Origin: Undaria pinnatifida | Lineage: Eukaryota; Sar; Phaeophyceae; Laminariales; Alariaceae | Length of the DNA stretch: 64,000 bases | Direction of reading: 5' to 3' | Assembly: GCA_012845835.1 (NCBI GenBank) | Contig: JABAKD010000024.1 | Coordinates: 6,474,578-6,538,577, forward strand | Part shown: positions 56,140 to 64,000 of the stretch, piece by piece | Position numbering within the stretch: the stretch's first letter is position 1 | Layout: each line of letters opens with the position of its first letter | Position numbers and translations under genes: made by a program | The notes under the pieces: model-generated | Told to the model about the DNA's origin: nothing | The model's database searches: none | The model's input: the letters and a program-made list of their open reading frames with translations, nothing else

Positions 56140-57220
56140 GAAGGCGAAAATATAAGCTGGAAATATCGAAAAATAACACATATCACGCAGTTGCAAAACA
56201 CTGAGTGCAGTACAGTCGTTGTTCCGAATTAGTGCAGAGCCTTGCCAGATAAAACTACCGGCGCTAACGCGAGACCCCGAACTACCATTGAGTATTGCTG
56301 TACTCTGCAAGACCAGGTTGTGGCAAGTAAATTCCACCGCACTAACGCAGGGAGCCTCATAAATGGGTGCCGCATCAACACGGACCCACCGCTGCATCGA
56401 CAATTCAATCGGTTGAATTCACAGCCCGAGTGTCCGGAATGATTTCGTAGAAATACAAGGGGTACCGAGCCATGCGTTCGACTGGCTAAACTTAGCGGTG
56501 AAATGGTGGCATATCTCCTTCCGTAGCCTGCGTCAGTGGTCGATGAGATGAAATATACTGTGAATGAGGTGGAGGGTGTAAGGGAGGAAGGTGAAAAGGT
56601 AAAGAGTTGGGACATGGAGACGGGAGATGATGAGGCGCAGGAGGAGTGCTGCAGTCACCGCCGGCACCACCCCGTGCTCGGCTGCGTTCCCACAATGATG
56701 AAGGCGACGGGGGAAGGGGATCCTGGACGGCCAAGAGATTGCTCTGCGGTTTGGTTGTGAAACTGAATTATTAATACAAGTGTCATATCCATCGAGCTGC
56801 GTGGGAACGTGAGTTGCCCAGCCTAGTAACGTGGGGAATGGGCTGGAATCGGCACGAGGTACCTGGTTACGGTGAAGGACGCCGAGAGGCACGGGCACTT
56901 GGCTGGTGAAGGCTACCCCCCGTTCTGACCACGATAAGACCCTCTGTTTTCGTTTTCGGTTTATATTTGTACTCGTTCTGAGTATAGCAGCGTAGCAATC
57001 GTAACTATTTGCTTTAATGCGAAGTAGAGGCACCTAGCACAAACAATTCTTCGTCCCATGTTCTTACCATGCTCTTCATGCGTATAATCGTGCATAAAAT
57101 ACGCCGGAAGTAAAGAGAAGAATATGAATAACCTATCTTGGAGAAATATGATGCTGTGTACGAATGATGACTGATGGCTGCCTTACGTAACGCTGGCTTA
57201 TGGCGGTCGTATTTTCCAGG
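56140..57220. other. Anonymous conserved stretch (U3)
   Basis: Aligns with 35,140-36,220. A 166-codon minus frame (57,033-56,533) and a 146-codon one (56,403-55,963) arise from small indels and have no U1 equivalent. No gene recognised. Confidence 0.45.
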
Positions 57221-57226
57221 TATATA

Positions 57227-58634
57227 TTATAAAAATTAAAATACACTCCAGCTGTGAGATCGAATATTTTGTCGAAACTCATGTTTGAAAGCTGTATGTG
57301 ATACTCCGATCGCGCGTATTACGGGTTGTGTGTCCTCACTTAGGGTATAGGTCGGCGACTCCCCTTGCAACTACAGTGTAGCTATCAGGGTCAACAAGGT
57401 GATGTTAGGCAGTCTGTGCGCGGAAACTATAAAACCGTTTCTCAGGGGGACAAAATCTGACAGCTGCGGAAGGAAATGCATCAGTTTATCAAGTGAATAC
57501 TGTAAGCCGAATAACCGGTGAGGGGAGGGCGGAGTTTTTAAGGACGTGGGGGCCTGGTTTTGATCTAAAGGGGGGAGGGAGGGGGGGGAGGGGGGGGAGG
57601 GGACGGGTGGGGCAGGTCAATTTGTGCGTGGAAACTATAAATCCTTCTTGTGGGGGAGGGGGGGGGGATATGTGCCCAGGGAGGCGGGGGGCGGGGGGAG
57701 GGGGGTTCAGGTCGCATAGATGTAGGGGTTTGCTATACGTGTGGTGCTAGGTCTAGGCGATGGTGCGGGTGGTGGGGAAGAAGGGGGCGTTAGGGGCGGG
57801 GGTGGGTGGGAATTGCAGCAGCGGCATGGACAGCTCTAAAACAATGACGAGGCGATATCCAGGGCGTGGAAGTGTTCATTACTCTGGCGGATTTCGATAT
57901 TATTAGGTGGCGTTTTTAAGCAAGAGAAAGCGAGGAAAAAAAAGGGGGAAGGGGAAGGGTTTCCAAGAGGTTTAGGTCATATACAATATTAAAATACACT
58001 CCAGCTATGAGATCAAGGATTTGGTCGGCACTGATCTTCGCAACATTGTGTGTGATTCTCCGATCGCGCGTGTTAATCACATATGTAGGGGCTTGCTATA
58101 CGCGCGGTGCTGGGTCTAGGCGATCGTGCGGGGTGTGGGGAGGGAGGGGGCGTTGGAGGGGGGGAGGGGGGATGAATGAAAGCTACGTCATGGATGGCTA
58201 GAAATATAATGACGTGATATCAATTGCTTAGAAGTGTTTATTACTCTGGTTGATTTCGATTGTAAGTGGGGCGTTTGAACGAACTGGGCGGGGAACAAAA
58301 GGGAGGGCGAGGGCGGGGCGGAGGGCGGAGATGAGTTGGAGCTACGGCATGGATGGCTAGATTGATAATTAGATGATATCAGCTGGCTGGTAGTGTTTAC
58401 TACTCTGGTAGATTTTGATTTCAGGTGGGGCGTTTGAACAAGAGGGATCGGGGGGCGGGGGCGGGGGGGCGAGCATTTCAATATGTGCGCGGAAACTATA
58501 GACCTAAACCCTTAAAGGGGACGAATGTGACGGTTGCAGCAAGAAGACACCCCTTTATATCACCCGCCTGGTAATGTTTATTATTATGGAAGGTTTGATG
58601 TTACACGTAGTATGCAACCCATTTCTTAGGTGTA
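57227..58634 (+). mobile_element. Element E copy (U3), G-rich, about 1.4 kb
   Basis: Same position within the unit as 36,226-37,611. The 18-G run of U2 is replaced by gggagggcgagggcggggcgg at about 58,300-58,320, while an extra ggagggggg block (about 57,575-57,600) is gained, so the G tracts change quickly. Followed by the AT-richer remainder of the 2.1-kb insertion to about 59,330. Confidence 0.65.
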
Positions 58635-59671
58635 GTAAATATCGTGTTAAAAGCTTCATTATTTGTTACTGTACATGTATCGAAAGATAGAGTATTTCAA
58701 TCGATAGGTACAATCATGTAGACACCATTATTTTCTGACATCGCTAATTATAAGAAAGAGATACATATTGTTAAATACAACAGCCGAGGTGGTGTGGTCA
58801 TGCAATGTCACCGCCGTTGAGAACGAAAGGGAGAAATGCGAATCGCTATTGTTTTGAAAGGAACGCTTAGTGTACACGCGCTCAATTACGTTACTTCGTT
58901 AGTCATACTGCGTAAGGCATAGATTGGGAGGCGATCATGCAGACGGTATGTACGGAATACCTTACGTAATACTTCGAAGTAAGTTGGTAGTGCGGTTTAC
59001 CGCAATTTTAACATATTTGTCTGTCGTACCCCCTTTTCACATTGTCATTGTCTCACATATACGATTTTACGCCTATGATTTTTGCCGTGCCGATGTGGGG
59101 CTCAGGGGTCGCCAACTCAAAACACAGATATACATCTTACAAATAAATACACCAAGCGAGGTGACGTGGGCATGCGATGTCACCACTATTGAACGCGAGG
59201 GTGACTTTACTTTGTTAGGCATGTGCTACTGCGTTTGGTAGAGGTTTTCAGGCGATCATGCACACGGCCGGAGGCACGAAATACCCTGCGTAATAGGTTG
59301 GTAGTGTGGTCTACCGCAGTGGTATATATACAGCAGTTTAGGCCCTGGTTTATTGTCAATCAACCACTTGATTCCCGACCGAACAGGTCGGCGAGGTTTA
59401 GTTTCTGAGAATTTTCACGCGTTGGGTACGATACCAATGAATGGTTAGAATTTGGGGGGGGGGGCTGGTCGTACCGTTGCGCAGAAGACGATTGACGGTA
59501 GTATTTATTTTATAGGGGTACAGTGTACTTCCGAGATGGCAGATTTCAACCTCACGGAAACTCCACAACAGTAGTGCAACTATTTCCAACTGGAAATACA
59601 CCGCGAGAATACGGAATAAGTAGGTAAATAGAGCATAACCCATTTATCACAAGACAATACGAAAGGTGCCC

Positions 59672-60101
59672 CTGCTAAAAGCCGAGGTGATGGAGACCCT
59701 GCTGTACGGGTGTGACTTGGACGCTCGGCCAGGAGCACTTCGCTGAGCTCTCAACGGCACACCACAACCTCCTCCAGATGACCATTGGCTTCAAACGCCG
59801 ACAACGCACCGACCACACCTCATGTCGTACGCCAAGGCTCTCAAGAAGGCACAAGTGTGGAAGGATTCAGACGACCATCCGAAAAAGACTCTTCCTCTTT
59901 GCGGAGACCATACAGTGGGCATCCAATGAGCGGCTGGCCAATCGCGTGACGTCCGAGACGATGGCTGGTGGGGAAAACCCGGGACCGGGCCTACCGAAAA
60001 ATAACTGGGCACACCGCCTAGCAGACGACATCAGGGTATTCCAAGCCACCGAGAGGTCTACGGATAGCCCCCTTTTGCCGTTCGGAGTACAGACGGTGTA
60101 A
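59672..60101 (+). pseudogene. LINE reverse-transcriptase C-terminal relic (U3)
   Basis: Reads LLKAEVMETLLYGC, then in a shifted frame (59,712-60,101, 129 codons) TWTLGQEHFAELSTAHHNLL, GFKRRQRTDH, a stretch out of frame, then TIRKRLFLFAETIQWASNER, AGGENPGPGLPKNNWAHRLA and DDIRVFQATERST. The middle (MSYAKALKKAQVWK) is in a different frame. Shares the 2-base loss after LLYGC with U2. Confidence 0.7.
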
Positions 60102-60590
60102 TAATAATAGCTGAGGGCGGGTGAGAAGAGTGGGCCCACGCAGCAGTCGACGCCATGAGCAGCGACAAGGGGACACCGGGGGGGAGCGGGGGGGGCAGCC
60201 GTACTGATATAGCTGTCGACGAATGCAAGAACAGTATGGCATGTCGTAGTACCGGTTTGACTAATACGTGGAACGTGTGCTACTATATATAGCCGTGAAC
60301 CCTACAGTACGGTAGATTTTTGCATTGTTCGTTTTCGTTAACAAGCTCAATGGGGGAAGCGCGAAAGCGGCAGCAATGACGCGTGTTGTCTTGCTTCTTT
60401 GTTGTTCTTTTTGCCTTGTTTCTCTGTTCATCCCCATATATATTTATGTTAATAAGCCCAATCAATGGGGGGAGCGCGAAAGCGGCCGCAATGGCGCGTG
60501 TAGTCTTGCTTGTTTGTTTTGTCCTTTTTGCCTTGTTTCTCTGTTTGTTCTCTTATATTGCCTCCCCGCCGGCTTTATGCCGGTGTTTTC

Positions 60591-61575
60591 TTCCTCTTCT
60601 TCGTGTTGATTCGGACCTGCAAGACTGCTATCTGTTATTCTTCAGCATGTATGTATGTTTTTCTTGCAGCCATTCTGATCTTCTTGCATCACATTCTTCA
60701 GAACTCCTGTCGGCTTTCCCCCCCTCTTTTCGTGCTTTTTATATAATTAGGTTGACTGATTCTACGATAGCCCTCCCCCAAAAACCAACGATTTTCTATA
60801 ACGAACGTTTCACGGCTGCTCCACACGAGGAAGGGTGCCACGAGTTCTAAGAGCATCATGAAATATTTTCTTGTTTGCAAAGGTCTATCGCACGATGACG
60901 TCGGGGTGGTAAGGGGCATTGTTTTTAAGTAAATACGGCCGGGAGCTGGTTTCCGGCGATTTCATTGAAGAAAAGTTGGGGGGGGGCTACCGTTGAACGA
61001 CTCTGTTTCTTATCTTTACGGTCTGGCTTGTCAGTTGCTTTGTTGTGTTCTCGTACCCGGTACGCTAGCATTTCACTTGTTTTACCTTGATTAATCATGA
61101 ATTGCGAAGTGTGTGTGTTTTTTCTGTCTGTCTCTGACCACATAACGTGTATCTCTCTAGGATGAATAGTCAGCACGGACACTGGGTGTACTGATGTGGG
61201 TGTTGTACTCACATTAAACAGTTCATTCTACCCAACGACATCAGTACGCCCAGGGTCCGTGCTGATTCCTCATCCTAGATGAATACAAATTCTGTGGTCA
61301 CGGAGTGTGACACAGAGTAAACCAAACAGTCGCAATTCATCAAGGTAAAGCAAGTGAAGTGCTAGCGTACCGGGTACGAGAACATATTAAAACAAGCCAG
61401 GCCATGTAAAAAGAGAAACAAGGAAAAAAGAAAAATACAAACGACAGGTGTTCTGAAGAATGTGATGCAAGAAGAAGAGCGGAAAAAGTAGAAAAGGCTG
61501 CAAGCGCAACACCATACGTGCTGAAAAGGAACAACAGATACCTGTTGCACGGACAAAACAACAACAAGAAGAAGA
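60591..61575. repeat. Foldback inverted repeat (U3 copy)
   Basis: Left arm about 60,591-61,195, spacer 61,196-61,239, right arm 61,240-61,575. The right arm here still holds the gaagaatgtgatgcaag stretch that the U2 right arm has lost. About 60,460-60,500 carries an extra copy of the caatggggggagcgcgaaag block that lies further left (about 60,348 onward). Confidence 0.83.
60754..61003 (+). mobile_element. MITE-4 family copy 7 (U3, in the foldback arm)
   Basis: Counterpart of 39,604-39,848. Left flank ggtt, right flank tgtt. Confidence 0.85.
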
Positions 61576-61589
61576 TAACTTCTTCTGTT

Positions 61590-62450
61590 GTTGCATGGAC
61601 AAACAACACGGAGAAGATAACTGTTATTTAATGGAGTAGTACTCCGAGTGGGGGATGCGTGGTGGGTCGGTGTTGGTAAGCGTGCTCCTCATGGGTTTCG
61701 GGGTCTTTGGTTGGTCTCTCCTCATGCCTCGCTGAATAGACTCAAAACCTTTTATGCATTATTTCCCTGCATAGAATACTAGAACACAGACAACATTACA
61801 TGGCTGAAGGGTAGCGCAGGGTAGCGCAGGGTAGAGCAGGGTAGTGACATGAGGGGCGTCATGCTTGTCTCATCATCGTCACCTACATTACCGCCCATCT
61901 ATGATGTTCTTGACGTGAATGTGACATGTAATATCACGTGGTTTCGCCTCAACCATGACATATTTCATGCTTTCACATCGAATCTATAACCTATCCTTCT
62001 ACGGAGGGCACTCCATTACATTTGGCCACCCTGAATAGTCGTAGATGCAGATCACCTAGCAATCAAAGGATGTCGTCAAAACATTCACAATTGGAAAGGG
62101 GATCGAAGATGCGGCTATTCGAAACAAACGAAATGAGGCTACAGATTCCCCCACACCATATAATATTGAGGCTTACATGCCTCCTTGCAAGATACACAAC
62201 CCTGTGATGGAGCTCACAACCGTGAGAGCTCGAGAAAGGGTAGGTATCTACGGTATACCAGTAGCAACCTGCCTACGAAAACACGAAAGGCGCGGCCACT
62301 GAGCGCAAGGATGCGAAGGGAGCCAAAGAGGAAGGTATAGACGCGGAATCAATGTCAAAAGGGAAGAACGGAACACGTGTCACGCTGTGAAAGCCAGACA
62401 ATTTTATGGCCAGCACACGTGGTGTGCTTGTGTTCTTCGCACAAAACTGA
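61590..62450 (+). mobile_element. Possible LTR-type remnant (U3 copy)
   Basis: Counterpart of 40,421-41,230 with the 10-bp repeat at about 61,810-61,850 and a damaged primer-site-like motif. The gag-position frame of U2 is disrupted here by small deletions near 62,040-62,100. Confidence 0.25.
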
Positions 62451-63039
62451 TATTTATATTTTCGTATTGATGTTGTGCTTTCATTAATACCGTACGACGA
62501 GATTGTAGTTTGGCTGTGGGCAAAAATGGTTGATGACGCACGTGTTCTATGACAGAAGATTATATTACCCATGTAGCAAGGATGCGTATTTCCTCACTTC
62601 GAACCCAAAAATATCCGGGAAACAGTTTTTTTCAGCTTTTAATTTTCCTGAACTAATCCCTTGTTTTCTCTCATTCCAGGAAAAAAGGCGTCATTTGGGG
62701 GGGGGACAATAATTATCATCTCCTCCTGGTGGTCCATGAACCACGCTCGAATACACGATTCATCCAGGCCTCTTGACAGCCATTTTCAGTCATTTACACT
62801 CTATACAGTGGCGTTGGGTAGAAAGAACGGTATCACGTGAAGACAACAACAGCAGTACGAAGTAATGGCAGGGCAGAATACGAGGGCCTGATTGAACTTA
62901 TCGGTTTTATTAGTTGATGTTTCACTTGTTCATGCCCTCGATGGTTTCGTCCTGCAGTGGTCCATCGAATAGTATTGGAAAACCACTGCTTCTCTTTAGT
63001 GCTGGCAGTGATCTCTGATGTACGAATATACTTATTATT

Positions 63040-63459
63040 ATGTTGCGAGGGAAATCAGCAATAATACGAAGTACAAAGCAGGACGCGAGCGGCCACAGCA
63101 GTGCGCTACTGCGCAGTAGTAGTAGTAGTAGTAGGTTTGTAGCGATTGCGACCGTATCCGCCACTGTAAACCTAAACAAACATGGACGCCTCAACGAAAT
63201 GCCAACGCCCCAGCTGCATCTCCGCCGAGTTCACGCGTTCCATTTGAATGTGACACCTCGCATCATTATTATACAATTATTTTATTGTATTCCTTCCATG
63301 ACTTCGTTCGCCATGACTCCTCTCGGTCACATGGTTGGGCGTAAAGTAAACCAGTATATCGCTCATCAAAGAATGCGGGCAGTGTTTCAAGTAGCGATCG
63401 GTACTGTTCCACATCATCAAACAGATACATTTGTTGTACGAAATGCTTGCGCGCTCTAA
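63040..63459 (+). CDS. 139-codon open frame in the unit tail (U3), unknown
   Basis: Counterpart of 41,879-42,286. The AGT run is three codons longer (SSSSSS against SSS) and one codon is gained near the C terminus (TVPHHQTDT against TVSVQTET). The frame stays open. A minus frame over the 3' half (63,490-63,269) is open in U3 but stopped in U2. Unknown protein or non-coding. Confidence 0.4.
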   Translation: MLRGKSAIIRSTKQDASGHSSALLRSSSSSSRFVAIATVSATVNLNKHGRLNEMPTPQLHLRRVHAFHLNVTPRIIIIQLFYCIPSMTSFAMTPLGHMVGRKVNQYIAHQRMRAVFQVAIGTVPHHQTDTFVVRNACAL

Positions 63460-64000
63460 ACTTGGGGTACCCGCTGTGCTCGTAACGCACATCACAAAGT
63501 ATAATACTATAGGAGTATATGTGTGGTCTTCACAGCAGAACATCATCTAGTCTACTTGTGTACACAACATAATGGACAGCGCTACATTCCGAAATAGTCC
63601 CAGTATAAAAACCAAACATCGACGCCAACATCATCGGAGTCTAACAGCGTTGTTAGGCTTTGACCCGACAAGGTAATGAAATCGGGAATTTCTGCGAGTT
63701 AGGCAAAAGTCGCATAATAATTTACACCAAGAGGTCATTATTCTCTGCGAATTCACCTCAAACTCGCATGAGTTACTAACACCTAGGATGCAAAGCAAAA
63801 AAATGCGAGAAAACGCGAAAAAAATACCGTTTTACGCAAGGGCATACAAAAAAACAAATTCCGACACCACAGCCCCAAAAGTTTATTTTGAATCTCTCAG
63901 GGGGGGGGAGTACGAAACCCCCACCCGTCCCCCCAACGCCCCCCAATTTCTTATATAAAACATCCACTTCACTCAAGCTCCTATATAAAACAACTCTGCA
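63460..64000. other. End of window, anonymous tail
   Basis: Aligns with 42,287-42,850 of U2, including the G/C-rich patch near 63,900-63,950. No gene is seen. Confidence 0.5.

Larger units (their letters stand above)
53655..56140. repeat. 11-bp CCATGG minisatellite, U3 copy
   Basis: Counterpart of 32,655-35,140 with the same interruptions (361-bp insertion at 54,140; MITE at 55,366). A short segment near 53,780-53,800 is lost relative to U2. Confidence 0.9.
45569..64000 (+). repeat. Unit U3, partial, of the long tandem array
   Basis: It matches U2 from 23,405 to about 42,880 in the same order, with a few percent divergence. Private changes include the 518-bp deletion near 45,890, expansion of the acaat microsatellite, and the absence of the 27-kb foldback. 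The window ends within the tail, so whether the 42.9-45.6 kb segment follows here is unknown. Confidence 0.88.

Overview
The window looks like a gene-poor, repeat-packed nuclear segment of a eukaryote. No operons, Shine-Dalgarno sites or long uninterrupted genes are visible. The best taxonomic hint is a degraded reverse-transcriptase 3' end, present three times (LLYGC...WT...EHFAEL...AHHN...RRQRTDH...TMAGGENPGPG). From memory I associate this wording with non-LTR retrotransposons of stramenopiles, brown algae in particular. A brown alga or related stramenopile is therefore my preferred guess, as inference only.

The layout is a higher-order tandem array of very long units, all in the same orientation. 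A partial unit U0 (about 2.1-6.7 kb) is followed by U1 (about 6.7-23.4 kb), U2 (about 23.4-45.6 kb) and U3 (about 45.6 kb to the end). U2 and U3 differ by only a few percent by eye and are offset by 21.0-22.2 kb. U1 is a much older copy, roughly a quarter to a third diverged, and U0 is only a tail. Each full unit carries, in order: anonymous gene-relic blocks; a proline/serine-rich minus-strand frame; a small terminal-inverted-repeat element; a region with an importin-beta-like relic; a 1.6-2.5 kb minisatellite of an 11-bp CCATGG-containing repeat; and a LINE 3' relic. U2 and U3 additionally share a G-rich element block, a foldback and an unrelated tail of at least 1.5 kb.

Because the units are paralogous, they serve as empty-site controls for each other. 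This allows several insertions to be defined without a database: a 737-bp pogo/Tc1-like element with TA target site (U1 only); a 1446-bp hAT-like element with an 8-bp target duplication and dense subterminal repeats (U1 only); a 361-bp insertion with terminal direct repeats and a tRNA T-arm-like box (U2 and U3); and a seven-copy family of about 250-bp inverted-repeat elements with 4-bp target duplications. One locus (about 10-11.7 kb in U1, 27.0-27.65 kb in U2) has independently produced large foldback inverted repeats in two units.

Convincing intact genes are few. The best open frames are a 135/139-codon frame near the ends of U2 and U3 whose length differences are multiples of three, a 186-codon frame with two hydrophobic segments in U3 (frameshifted in U2), and a 422/462-codon proline/serine-rich frame. 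None is recognised. Most other open frames read through minisatellites or decayed duplicates. No rRNA, CRISPR array, origin or functional tRNA was found.
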